Shown here one piece after another: positions 16,666-25,600 of a stretch of 32,156 bases of DNA. The position numbers and the translations under genes were made by a program. The notes under the pieces are model-generated. The model was not told where the DNA came from and made no database searches. It saw only the letters and a list, made by a program, of their open reading frames with translations. The stretch comes from Bifidobacterium breve. GTDB taxonomy: Bacteria; Actinomycetota; Thermoleophilia; Gaiellales; F1-60-MAGs149. How positions within the stretch are numbered: the stretch's first letter is position 1; every line of letters starts with the position of its first letter. The stretch covers positions 1 to 32,156 of the forward strand of contig CAMDVX010000006.1 in the NCBI GenBank assembly GCA_945877865.1, in the 5' to 3' direction.

Positions 16666-17331
16666 ATGACTGCTGTCGCGCAACTGCACTATCTCCCCGG
16701 CGCCGGATCGTTTGCGCCCCACGTGCTGCTGGAGGAGGTCGGGGTGCCCTACGCGCTCGTGCGCGTCCAGCGCGACGAGACGGGCCAGGTCGTCGAGCCG
16801 GCCGGGTACCTCGCGCTCAACCCGTCGGGCCGCGTCCCGACGATCATCTGGGAGGACGGGTCGGTGCAGACCGAGTCGGCTGCCATCTGCCTGAGCATTG
16901 CCGAGCGCGGACCAGCTGGTGCGTTCATGCCGATGCTCGACGATCCAGCGCGGCCGGCCTTTCTCGCCCGCGTGGCCTTTCTCACGAACACGGTGCAGAC
17001 GGCGATTCTGCGAGCCCGCTATCCGCAGCGCTTCGTCACGGGCGCCGAGCACCAGGCTGCAGTGGCTGCGCATGCCACGGAGGAGCTCGCCGTGCTGCGT
17101 GGACGCTGCGCGGGCTGGTACGCCACGGGCGCAGGCTACGTCGCGGGCAGCCAGCCGCGCGTCGACGATGTCTTTCTCGCCATGCTGATCCGCTGGACGC
17201 GCCTCACCGAGTCGCCGTGGTGGGATGACGCCGTCCTCGGTGCGCTCTTCGATCGCGTCTTCGCGCTGCCCGGGGCCGAGCGTGCCCTCGCGCTCGAAGG
17301 CATCGAGGCGCGACCGCCTACTGGCACCTGA
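16666..17331 (+). CDS. Glutathione S-transferase-like protein
   Basis: 221 aa with an N-terminal thioredoxin-like domain (about 5-85) and a helical C-terminal domain. The cis-proline is Pro58 (GRVPTI), and Glu70-Ser71 (QTESAAICL) forms the gamma-glutamyl-binding signature. Ser15 or a neighbouring residue in PGAGSFAPHV is the likely catalytic position, as in beta- and theta-like enzymes. Many actinobacteria lack glutathione, so the real thiol may differ. The start is fixed by TACAGT 6 nt upstream; the track's 16375 start is an artefact. Neighbouring ABM and acyl-CoA dehydrogenase genes suggest aromatic or lipid catabolism, but there is no operon link. Confidence 0.88.
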   Translation: MTAVAQLHYLPGAGSFAPHVLLEEVGVPYALVRVQRDETGQVVEPAGYLALNPSGRVPTIIWEDGSVQTESAAICLSIAERGPAGAFMPMLDDPARPAFLARVAFLTNTVQTAILRARYPQRFVTGAEHQAAVAAHATEELAVLRGRCAGWYATGAGYVAGSQPRVDDVFLAMLIRWTRLTESPWWDDAVLGALFDRVFALPGAERALALEGIEARPPTGT

Positions 17332-17359
17332 CCCGGCAGCCTCTGCGAGCAAGCCTGCC

Positions 17360-17725
17360 CTAGTGGGAGTGGGCGATCTCTGGGAGCGACTCCACGGCGG
17401 CAATCGCCCGCAGCCAGTCCTGTCCGTCGGTAGCGAAGAGCTCGCCAGCCGAGGCCGATTGCAGCGTCAGGATGACCGTCACCGTGCGATCGCTATCGCT
17501 CATCACCGTGCGGAAGATCAGCGCGTCGCCCTGCTCGGCAATGAACTCGGCCGTGCCCGCGATCACTGGCCCGTCACCGACGCCGTTCGGCGAGGCCAGC
17601 AGCGTGGTGGCCACGCGGCCCTTGATGTCGATCGAGTGGCGCGCCACGACGTGCAGCGACCCGGCGTAGCCCGCCGAGGCCGAGCACGTCGTGGCGACGT
17701 ACGAGAGTCCAGAGAGTGGATGCAC
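17360..17725 (-). CDS. Hypothetical protein downstream of gcdH
   Basis: 121 aa, no recognised family. The sequence is soluble and beta-strand-rich (RVATTLLASP, VIAGTAEFIAEQGDALIFRTVMS, RTVTVILTLQS) and ends with an acidic-His tail (IAHSH). The GTG at 17725 lies only 7 bp past the gcdH stop, so it is probably co-transcribed and reads as the second gene of a gcdH operon. The longer track start at 17764 would overlap gcdH. A hot-dog or START-like binding fold is conceivable but unproven. Confidence 0.6.
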   Translation of the reverse strand: MHPLSGLSYVATTCSASAGYAGSLHVVARHSIDIKGRVATTLLASPNGVGDGPVIAGTAEFIAEQGDALIFRTVMSDSDRTVTVILTLQSASAGELFATDGQDWLRAIAAVESLPEIAHSH

Positions 17726-17732
17726 CAGCGGC

Positions 17733-18914
17733 CTAGCGGAACGCCTGGATGCCAGTGACGGCACCGCCGACGACCAGCGTATGGACCTCGTGCGTGCCCT
17801 CGTACGTGACGACGCTCTCGAGGTTGTTCATGTGACGAATCACGGGATACTCCAGCGTAATGCCGTTCCCGCCGAGGATCGAGCGGGCGGAGCGTGCGAC
17901 CTCAAGCGCACCGCGCGCGTTGCCCATCTTGCCGAGGCTGACGTGCTCGGGCCGCAGCGCATCGGCGTCCTTGAGTCGACCAAGATGAAGCGCCATCAGC
18001 ATTCCGCGGTTGATCTCAAGCACCATCTCCGCGAGCTTCTGCTGCGTCAGCTGATACGAGCTGAGGGGCTTCGCGAACACGATGCGCTCCTGGCTGTACG
18101 ACAGCGCCTCCTCGTAGCACGCACGAGCGGCGCCAACCACGCCCCAGACGATGCCGTAGCGCGCCTCGTTGAGGCACGAGAGCGGGCCCCGCAGGCTCGT
18201 GGCCTCCGGCAGCCGATTGGCATCCGGCACACGCACATCTTGGAAGACGAGCTCGGAGGTGACCGACGCACGTAGCGACATCTTCTTGTGAATGTCGGGC
18301 GCCGTGAAGCCCGGCATGCCCTTCTCCACCAGGAACCCGCGGATGCCATCGTCGGTCGCCGCCCAGACCACTGCCACATCCGCGGTCGAGCCATTGGTGA
18401 TCCACATCTTCGATCCGTTGATGATCCAGTCATCGCCGTCGCGCTTTGCGAAGGTCCGCATCGAGCCCGGGTCGGAGCCGGCATCAGCCTCGGTGAGACC
18501 AAAGCAGCCGATCGCGTCGCCGGCGGCCATCCGCGGCAGCCAGCTCTGCTTCTGCTCCTCTGAGCCCCAGCGGTAGATCGCGTACATCGCCAGCGATCCC
18601 TGGACGGACACGGCGCTGCGCAGGCCGCTATCGCCATACTCGAGCTCGTGGTTGATCAGCCCGTAGGCGACGGCATTGACGCCCGAGCAGCCATAGCCTT
18701 CGAGGTGCGCGCCGAGGAAGCCGAGCTTGCCGAACTCGCGGAACACCTCGCGTGGCAGGATCCCCTTGTCAAACCAGTCGCCCACCTCAGGAAGGATCTG
18801 CTCCCGCACGACCTCGCGGACGGCGTCGCGAATCGCCCGCTCATCGTCGCTGAGGAGCGCATCGAAGCCGATGTAGTCGAGGGGATCGATCGCGCGATCG
18901 CTGGTCGTGGACAC
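17733..18914 (-). CDS. gcdH: Glutaryl-CoA dehydrogenase (acyl-CoA dehydrogenase family)
   Basis: An FAD enzyme that oxidises and decarboxylates glutaryl-CoA to crotonyl-CoA in lysine, tryptophan and aromatic degradation. 393 aa. Close agreement with the glutaryl-CoA subgroup: GSLAMYAIYRWGSEEQKQ, CFGLTEADAGSDPGSM, LNEARYGIVWG, LGRLKD and VTYEGTHEVH with the catalytic base Glu372. Arg99 (SGLRSA) corresponds to the glutarate-carboxylate-binding arginine that separates this group from ordinary acyl-CoA dehydrogenases. The start GTG at 18914 is set by GGAGGT 7 nt upstream, and the 111 extra residues of the track are spurious. Leader and promoter are shared with the divergent secreted-protein gene region. 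Confidence 0.93.
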   Translation of the reverse strand: MSTTSDRAIDPLDYIGFDALLSDDERAIRDAVREVVREQILPEVGDWFDKGILPREVFREFGKLGFLGAHLEGYGCSGVNAVAYGLINHELEYGDSGLRSAVSVQGSLAMYAIYRWGSEEQKQSWLPRMAAGDAIGCFGLTEADAGSDPGSMRTFAKRDGDDWIINGSKMWITNGSTADVAVVWAATDDGIRGFLVEKGMPGFTAPDIHKKMSLRASVTSELVFQDVRVPDANRLPEATSLRGPLSCLNEARYGIVWGVVGAARACYEEALSYSQERIVFAKPLSSYQLTQQKLAEMVLEINRGMLMALHLGRLKDADALRPEHVSLGKMGNARGALEVARSARSILGGNGITLEYPVIRHMNNLESVVTYEGTHEVHTLVVGGAVTGIQAFR

Positions 18915-18940
18915 GAGTGTGACCTCCAAGTTGAATGACA

Positions 18941-19015
18941 GCAGCCTACCGTAGGCCCTGCGTAAAACCTTTCGCCAAGCGAGCCACTGGGGCTGAAAGT
19001 GGCAGCGTACGGTAG
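18941..19015. promoter_or_regulatory. gcdH / secreted-protein divergent control region with inverted repeat
   Basis: CTACCGTA (18946-18953) and its reverse complement TACGGTAG (19008-19015) lie about 55 bp apart. The left copy sits in the small palindrome CCTAC-C-GTAGG and includes TACGGT, a possible gcdH -10 box on the minus strand. The right copy holds a second TACGGT on the plus strand. Confidence 0.4.
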
Positions 19016-19022
19016 CTGTGTG

Positions 19023-19028
19023 TACGCT
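19023..19028 (+). promoter_or_regulatory. -10 box TACGCT for leaderless secreted-protein mRNA
   Basis: TACGCT, seven bases, then ATG at 19036. Confidence 0.5.
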
Positions 19029-19035
19029 TTGACGC

Positions 19036-20664
19036 ATGCATAAGCTTCCCCTCACCCTCGTCGCCCTCGCTGCGACCCTGATCTCCGCAGCGCCCGCGGT
19101 CGCGAGCACCATCTCTGGCACCATCAAGGGCGGCAAGGGCACGACCGTGGTGGTCGTGCAGTCCGACGGCAAGGCCCGCAAGTCGACAATTACCGCTGCG
19201 GCGGGCACGTTTAAGGTCACCGGCATCACGCCGGCTGGCGCCTCCATCCACCTCGTCGCAGCCGATGGCTCCTACTGGGGTCCAATCGTGCTCGGTGGAG
19301 CGGGCACGAAGGTCTACGAGACCGTGAAGGGCTCGGCAAACCTTGCCCTCGGCGCCGTCAAGCGTAGGTCTGGGTATGCCACCGCCGTGGTTGCCGCAGC
19401 GCGGTACCAGACGGGCGCCGCCTACGCAGTCGCCGCCCGCAGCGGCAAGCCTGTTGGTGCCAGCAAGCTCGGCCGCGTCAAGGTCGGCAACGGTACGAGC
19501 GCACTCGCGGGCTACGGCGGAGCGGGGCGAGACGCCGACCTCGACGGAATCCCTGGCGCCTTCGACATCGACGACAACGGCAACCTGATCCTCGACAACG
19601 TCGACCGCACCACCCGCACCAGCAAGCGCGTCGCGCGCGCATTCGCACCGGCCCTGCGAGACATCTGTCCGACGCCAGACCAGCCTCAGCCGCCAGGCTG
19701 CACGCCGGCGACGCCGCCATCGGGAGGGCCGACGGGAGGGCCGACGGGATCGCCAACTGGTAGCGGCGCGACGAGCGAGTTCAAGCTCTTCTCGAACTTC
19801 AAGCTGACGGATGCCACCTCGATCAATGCCAACATCAGCACGATCACCGACCTGAACGCGCTGATCGCGACCGCAGTGCCGTCCACGGTCACGCTCGCCA
19901 CGCAGGTCATTGGCGGCGGCACGGCTACCCTCGACTGCCTTGGCAACACGTACTGCGCAAGCCACGGCACCTACCCGCTTGTCAACGGCGCCGCCGCGAC
20001 CTACACCGGCACGTACCTTGACCTCGCAACGGGAACTACCGGCGACGCGCAGATCACCCCGGGCGCTGCCCCTGCTGAGATCGGCTCCGGCGACGCCTTC
20101 CTGGAGATGGTCGGATCGTCCTCATATCCGGGCACGCTCAACTTCGTGTTCAACACGGCACCGGCGCTCGCCTCGTACGACGCAGGCAGTGGGGCGACGA
20201 CCGTCTCGTATGACGCCGTTGGCGTGGCTGGCAGGGGCATGACGCCCTCGACGCGCATCACGACCGCATCGGCAGCCACCAGCCTGACCTTTACGTTCTG
20301 GCGACCACAGCGGGCAGCCCTCGCTACGGAGTCGGGCACGTGGACGGACATCGGTGGCCTCACGTACCGGGCTGACGTTCCGAACACGCCAACCGGGAGC
20401 ACCACGCACTCCTGCGTCGGCTCGTACAGCAATGCGAGTGCCAACGGCGTGCCGATCGTGGCGGGCTCGACGAGTGACGGCGTGCTCGACCCTGCGCTCG
20501 ACGCACCGGCGAGCGCAGGGAACACGGTGTCGTGGACGATCGACCTGCGCGTCTGCTTCAGCTGGGCGCTGATGACGGTCGGCACCACGTTTGACTTCGA
20601 TATCCAGGCCGTCAGCCTCTACGGCGACAATGCGGCCCGCAAGCTCTACTTCATCAAGGGGTAG
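19036..20664 (+). CDS. Secreted protein with Ca-binding-like Asp repeats and Gly/Pro linker
   Basis: 542 aa. A signal peptide is clear (MHKLPLTLVALAATLISAA, cleaved near AVA-S at about residue 24). A first beta domain (about 25-160) is followed by an Asp/Asn-rich segment at about 165-190 (GRDADLDGIPGAFDIDDNGN) resembling thrombospondin type-3 or EF-hand-like calcium loops. Then comes a low-complexity linker with the repeated triplet-like unit GGPT/GSPT, and a C-terminal beta-rich domain of about 290 residues with two cysteines near LDCLGNTYCASHG. No membrane anchor is present. Function unknown. The following hairpin overlaps the next gene's start. Confidence 0.82.
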   Translation: MHKLPLTLVALAATLISAAPAVASTISGTIKGGKGTTVVVVQSDGKARKSTITAAAGTFKVTGITPAGASIHLVAADGSYWGPIVLGGAGTKVYETVKGSANLALGAVKRRSGYATAVVAAARYQTGAAYAVAARSGKPVGASKLGRVKVGNGTSALAGYGGAGRDADLDGIPGAFDIDDNGNLILDNVDRTTRTSKRVARAFAPALRDICPTPDQPQPPGCTPATPPSGGPTGGPTGSPTGSGATSEFKLFSNFKLTDATSINANISTITDLNALIATAVPSTVTLATQVIGGGTATLDCLGNTYCASHGTYPLVNGAAATYTGTYLDLATGTTGDAQITPGAAPAEIGSGDAFLEMVGSSSYPGTLNFVFNTAPALASYDAGSGATTVSYDAVGVAGRGMTPSTRITTASAATSLTFTFWRPQRAALATESGTWTDIGGLTYRADVPNTPTGSTTHSCVGSYSNASANGVPIVAGSTSDGVLDPALDAPASAGNTVSWTIDLRVCFSWALMTVGTTFDFDIQAVSLYGDNAARKLYFIKG

Positions 20665-20671
20665 GACCGTT

Positions 20672-20706
20672 TCCACCCCCGGCCGCTGCTAGCGTCCGGG
20701 GGTGGA
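20672..20706. terminator. Strong hairpin overlapping promoter and start of the next gene
   Basis: TCCACCCCCGG (20672-20682) pairs perfectly with CCGGGGGTGGA (20696-20706), and an inner CGCT/AGCG stem caps it. The hairpin starts 7 bp after the stop of the secreted-protein gene. Its loop contains the -10 hexamer TAGCGT of the serine hydrolase, and its 3' arm contains that gene's GTG. Confidence 0.7.
20690..20695 (+). promoter_or_regulatory. -10 box TAGCGT for leaderless serine-hydrolase mRNA
   Basis: TAGCGT, six bases, then GTG at 20702. It lies within the loop of the terminator hairpin described here. Confidence 0.6.
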
Positions 20707-21745
20707 GACCGACGCATTCGCACTCTGTGGCGCGCTCGTCACGAGTAAAGCGGTGACCGCGGTCCAAGCCGCCGTGCAGCTCGGGTCGGACGAGCCTCAG
20801 CAGGCAGCCTTTGGCGCCGCCTCACTAGGCTCACGCTTTGCGCTCGCCTCGCTGACCAAGCCGCTCTTGGCGGTCGCGTGCCTCGTCGCCTGCGATGAGG
20901 AGGCGCTGGAGCTCGATCGGTCGATCCGGCGGGTGGTCCCCGCTGCAGCGGCTGATGTCACGCTCCGCGAGCTGCTCTCGCACGGCAGCGGCCTGCCACC
21001 GGATGACGCGGCCGCACGCCGGCTGCAGCTGACGGACGAAGCAACGTGGCTCGATGTGGCTGCACGCTACCTCGCCGTCAAGCCGACGGCGCCTCCCCGC
21101 CAGCGTCGCACGTACTCCAACGCGGGGTACGCGGTCGCTGCCGCCGTCCTTGAGCACGCGACCGGCATCGGCCATCGCGACTATCTCGCCGAGGCCGTGC
21201 TCGAGCCGATCGGCATGGCGTCGACCACCCTGGGCGCAGCGCCCGACGCTGCAGGGGTGCTGAGCGTCGCTGAGCCGGGGCTGCTTGGCCATGAGCAGCA
21301 GCTGTTCAACGGCGCGCGCTTTCGCACGCTTGGGCTCCCGCAGTCTGGCGCCTACGGAACGGCTGCAGACTATCTGCTCCTGCTGCGGGTCGTGCTGCGC
21401 GGTGGGCGGCTTGACGATGGACGCCAGCTGCTGTCGCCGGAGTCGGCGCTGGAGCTCGTCACCAATCAGCTCGGCGCGCTCCCCGGAGGAGTGGGGGAGT
21501 TCATGGAGTGGGATCGGTGCGACTGGGGCCTCGGCTTCGAGCTACGGGACGGCAAGGATCCTCATTGGACGGGCAGCGCGCTCTCGCCGACCGCCGCCAC
21601 CCACTTCGGCGCGTCGGGCACGCTCGCCGTGATCGACCCACAGCGCGACCTCGTCGCAGTCGTGCTCGCGAACCGTGGTACGTACTCCCGTTGGATGCTG
21701 GAGCCAGGCGGCTGGGGCGATATCTGCGCGGCGTTGGTCGCCTAG
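20702..21745 (+). CDS. Beta-lactamase-related serine hydrolase (class C / esterase fold)
   Basis: 347 aa of the penicillin-binding-protein-like serine hydrolase family (Beta-lactamase Pfam type). Ser50-x-x-Lys53 (ASLTKPL) is the nucleophile motif, Tyr138-Ser-Asn (TYSNAGY) the second, and HFGASG (about 302-307) replaces the KTG box, as in esterases and D-aminopeptidase relatives. No signal peptide is seen, so it is probably cytoplasmic. The substrate could be an ester, a D-amino-acid peptide or a lactone. The GTG start is fixed by TAGCGT 6 nt upstream and by the lack of an alternative. Confidence 0.9.
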   Translation: METDAFALCGALVTSKAVTAVQAAVQLGSDEPQQAAFGAASLGSRFALASLTKPLLAVACLVACDEEALELDRSIRRVVPAAAADVTLRELLSHGSGLPPDDAAARRLQLTDEATWLDVAARYLAVKPTAPPRQRRTYSNAGYAVAAAVLEHATGIGHRDYLAEAVLEPIGMASTTLGAAPDAAGVLSVAEPGLLGHEQQLFNGARFRTLGLPQSGAYGTAADYLLLLRVVLRGGRLDDGRQLLSPESALELVTNQLGALPGGVGEFMEWDRCDWGLGFELRDGKDPHWTGSALSPTAATHFGASGTLAVIDPQRDLVAVVLANRGTYSRWMLEPGGWGDICAALVA

Positions 21746-21852
21746 TGCGACGCCTGCCGGCGCTCTGCTGAACGACGCGCACGGCCGCTTGGCAACCCAC
21801 GGATCATCACCTCGAACTTGTGTCAAGGGACTAAACGCGCCACGCTGCACGT

Positions 21853-22368
21853 ATGCGTCTTCGGCACTACTGTGGATTCTGCGGGGGCCCGCTCGGAGCG
21901 CTGACGGGAAGCAAGCAGGTCTGTGCAGCCTGCGGGGAGGCGTGCTACCACAATGCCAAGCCGTGCGCAGCCGTCATCATCCTCGATCGCGCTGGACGCG
22001 TGCTGCTCGGTCGCCGCGCCATCGAGCCCGCGCTCGGCCTCTGGGACCTACCCGGAGGCTTCTGTCATCCAGACGAGACTCCAGAGGCGTGCGCGGTGCG
22101 CGAGGTCATGGAGGAGACCGGCTGCACGATTCGCATCGAGCGTTTTCTCGACCACCTGATCGACGTCTATGGGAGCGGCGGCGACCACACCCTCAACGCC
22201 GTCTTCACGGCCCGCATCATCACGGGCGAGCCCACGCCAGCCGACGACGTGGCCGAGCTGCGTTGGTACGACCTCACGGCCTTACCACCCGTGGAGCAGC
22301 TGGCGTTCGCCAATACCCGGCGGGCACTCGCTGCCCTGCAGACGGCTGCTGGAAGGAATCAGGGGTAG
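21853..22368 (+). CDS. Nudix hydrolase with N-terminal zinc ribbon
   Basis: 171 aa. Four cysteines (Cys7, Cys10, Cys24, Cys27) form a zinc ribbon of the NudC/NADH-pyrophosphatase-like type. The Nudix box runs from Gly69 to Gly90 and fits GX5EX7REUXEEXGU exactly (Glu75, Arg83, Glu84, Glu87, Glu88). Such proteins cleave nucleoside diphosphates linked to another moiety; NADH, ADP-ribose or sugar nucleotides are the main options. The ATG at 21853 begins directly before the ribbon. A small acidic gene follows 19 bp later on the same strand, so the two may be co-transcribed. Confidence 0.9.
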   Translation: MRLRHYCGFCGGPLGALTGSKQVCAACGEACYHNAKPCAAVIILDRAGRVLLGRRAIEPALGLWDLPGGFCHPDETPEACAVREVMEETGCTIRIERFLDHLIDVYGSGGDHTLNAVFTARIITGEPTPADDVAELRWYDLTALPPVEQLAFANTRRALAALQTAAGRNQG

Positions 22369-22387
22369 CGGCGCGAATCCGGCCGGC

Positions 22388-22582
22388 ATGGCTATCGACG
22401 AAGAAGACGAGTGGGGCGACGAGCCCTCGCTGACCGGGCTCGAGCAGTGGGATGAGGACATTTGGGTTGAGGGCGGGATCGCCTCGATCGAGCGGTTCCT
22501 CGCCCGCCACGCAGCGTTCGACATCTGGTGCGACGAGCAGACCCGCAAGTACGGTCGCTCACCCGGTGAAGCTGGGGCCTAG
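22388..22582 (+). CDS. Small acidic hypothetical protein
   Basis: 64 aa, starting at an ATG inside the track's longer ORF (the 22169 start is a shadow of the Nudix gene). The N-terminal 30 residues are very acidic with several tryptophans (DEEDEWGDEP, QWDEDIWVEGG). The C-terminal half is an amphipathic helix (SIERFLARHAAFDIW) ending in a basic-Gly tail. No family is recognised. It lies between the Nudix gene and ileS and has no clear Shine-Dalgarno. Its composition and amphipathic pattern suggest a real small protein, possibly an interaction module. Confidence 0.55.
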   Translation: MAIDEEDEWGDEPSLTGLEQWDEDIWVEGGIASIERFLARHAAFDIWCDEQTRKYGRSPGEAGA

Positions 22583-22592
22583 GCAGCAGCGG

Positions 22593-22598
22593 TAGAGT
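22593..22598 (+). promoter_or_regulatory. -10 box TAGAGT for ileS
   Basis: TAGAGT would start transcription near 22605 and give an ileS leader of only about 22 nt, too short for a T-box riboswitch. Confidence 0.4.
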
Positions 22599-22626
22599 GC
22601 GCCTGCGTCCACCGCGCCTGTCTGCC

Positions 22627-25600
22627 GTGAGCTACCAACCCGTCACCGCCACCCCCGACCACATTGCGCTCGAGCACCGTGTGCTGGCGCTCTGGGAGCA
22701 GGAGGGGACGTTTGAGCAGCTGCGCGCCAAGAACAGCGGCGGCGCCCCGTTCTCGTTCATCGACGGACCGATCACGGCCAACAACCCGATGGGCGTGCAC
22801 CACGCGTGGGGTCGCTCGCTGAAGGACCTGTTCCAGCGACATCGAGCCATGCGCGGCCACGAGCTGCGCTACCAGAATGGATTCGACTGTCAGGGCCTGT
22901 GGGTCGAGGTTGAGGTCGAGAAGTCGCTGGGTCTGAACTCGAAGCAGGAGATCGAGGAGTACGGGCTCGACCGTTTTGCGCGCGCCTGTCGTGACCGCGT
23001 CGCCGAGTACTCGGCGGTGCAGACCCGACAGTCCAAGCGCCTCGGACAGTGGATGGATTGGGACCGCTCGTACTACACGATGACCGATCCGAACATCGCC
23101 TCCATCTGGCATTTCCTCAAGGTCTGCGACGAACGCGGAATGCTGTACCGGGGCAATCGGCCGATGGTCTGGTGCCCCCGCTGTGGCACCTCGCTTTCGC
23201 AGCACGAGCTGATCGACTCGTATCGGGACCGGACGCACACCACGCTGCACGTGCGCTTCCCGCTCGTCGACGCGCCGGAGGAGGCCGTGGTCATCTGGAC
23301 CACGACGCCGTGGACGCTGCCGGCGAACGTGGCCGCCGCCGTTGATCCGACCGCCGAGTACGCCGCAGTGCGCACGTCGCAGGGCATCGATTGGGTCATG
23401 GCCGCGCGGGTCGAGGACCTGTTCGGTGCCGCTGCCGAGATCGTTCGCACCGCAGCAGGCGCAGAGCTCGTCGGAAAGGCGTATCGCGGACCCTTCGATG
23501 ACCTCGAGGCACAGGCTGAGGTCGCGCACCGCGTTGTCGCGTGGGACATGGTCGCGGCCGATGAGGGGACCGGCGTCGTCCACATCGCGCCGGGGTGTGG
23601 CGCCGAGGACTTCGAGCTCGGCAAGGTCGAAGGCCTACCGGTCTTGGTTCCCGTCGACGAGGCGGGCCGCTTTACCGAGGCGTACGGCTGGCTCGCCGGC
23701 CAGGCGACGGATGCGGCCGCCGCGGGCATCGCGGAGCATCTCGGCAAGACCGGAGCGCTCGTCCGCGCCGGCTCCATCGACCATCGCTTTCCCGTCTGCT
23801 GGCGCTGTGGAACCGATCTCATCTTCCGCGTTGTTGAGGAGTGGTTCATCTCTGCCGAGCCCGTGCGTCAGGCGATGATCGACGCAGCCGCAACCGTGAC
23901 GTGGGTGCCGGAGCAATACGGCAAGCGGATGGAGGACTGGCTGCGCAACATGGGCGACTGGTGCATCTCCCGCAAGCGCTACTGGGGCCTGCCGCTGCCC
24001 TTCTATCGCACCGAGGCCGGCGAGTACACCGTGATTGGATCCGTCGAGGAGCTGCGCGAGCGAGCGATCGACTCTCTTGATGGCCTTGAGGAGCTGCACC
24101 GGCCCTGGATCGATGGAATCCGCATCCGCACCGATTCCGGCGAGGTGGCAGAGCGTGTCACTGAGGTCGGCGACTGCTGGCTCGACGCCGGCATCGTGCC
24201 ATTCTCCACGCTTGGCTGGGGCCGCGAGGCTGCGGTCGAGGGCGGCTACGCTGAGGGCGCGGGCGTCGGCCTCACGCGCGCTGACCTGCCCGATCAGGCG
24301 TACTGGGAGAAGTGGTTTCCGGCTGACTGGATCTCGGAGATGCGAGAGCAAATCCGGCTCTGGTTTTACTCCCAGCTCTTCATGAGCGTCGTGCTCGTCG
24401 GACGCGCGCCCTACCGCTCCGTGTTGGGCTACGAGAAGCTGCACGATGAGACCGGCCGGGCGATGCACAAGTCGTGGGGCAACGCGATCTGGTTTGACGA
24501 TGCGATCGAGGACATGGGCGCAGACGTGATGCGTTGGATGTACGCCCTGCAGACGCCATCGCAGAACATGAGCTTCGGCTACGGACCTGCCAACGAGGTT
24601 CGGCGACGCCTGCTGACCCTCTGGAACTCGTATGCGTTCTTCGTGCGCTACGCCGAGATCGACGGGTTCTCGCCGACGTGGGCCGACGCCGAGACGGGCC
24701 CACCCACGGCATCAGCGCTTGATCGTTGGATCGTGGCCCGCATTGACGAGACCGTGGCGGCCTGCGACGTTGCCCTGGACGCCTACTGGACGCCGACCTA
24801 CGCCCGAGCGGTGGAGTCCCTCATCGACGACGTGTCTGCGTGGTACATCCGTGGCTCTCGAGCACGCTTCTGGCGCGCTGAGAACGATGGGGACAAGGAG
24901 GCTGCGTTTCGAACCCTCTGGTACTGCCTCGTCCAGCTCTGTCGGCTCGCTGCCCCCGCCATGCCGTTTCTGGCCGAGGAGCTCTGGCAGAACCTCGTCC
25001 GCGGCCAAGACGCGGGCGCACCGAGCTCCGTCCACCTCGCCGGCTGGCCGGTAGCAAAGCCCGTCGACCGAGCTGCGCTCGACGCGATGGCCCTTGCCCA
25101 GACCGCCATCTCGCTCGGTCGAGCGGCGCGCGCCCAGTCGAGCCTGAAGCTGCGCCAGCCGCTGCGGGAGGCGGTCGTAGCGACGCCGGACGCCGCTGCA
25201 CGCGCAGCCGTTGAAGGCCTGCGCGATGAGATCGCCCGCGAGCTGAACGTCAAGTCGGTGCGCATCGCGGATGCGGTCGATGAGCTGCTCGACGTCGAGG
25301 TCGTGCCAAACTTCCGCGCGCTCGGCCCACGGCTCGGCAAGGACATCCCGCGCGTACAGCAGCTCCTCAAGGCTGGCGACTATCAGCGTGTCGGGGACTG
25401 CGTCGAAGTTGGGGGCTACACGCTCGGACCCGACGAGATCGAGCTCCGCACCCGGCCGCGGGAGGGCTTTGCCGTCGCCGACGAGGGCGGCCTCGCCGTT
25501 GCCGTGGACACCGAGCTCGATGATGAGCTGGCCGATGAGGGGCTGGCCCGCGAGCTGATCCACTTTATTCAGGGCGAACGCAAGAGCGCTGGTTTCGAGG

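Noticed and set aside
16588-17403. N-terminal extension of the ABM ORF
   Set aside because: It runs antisense through the GST-like gene; AGGGGGAG 4 nt before the ATG at 16587 fixes the real start.
22583-22626. T-box riboswitch upstream of ileS
   Set aside because: T-box control is known for actinobacterial ileS, but the gap to the previous gene is only 44 bp and no specifier stem or T-box sequence can be fitted.
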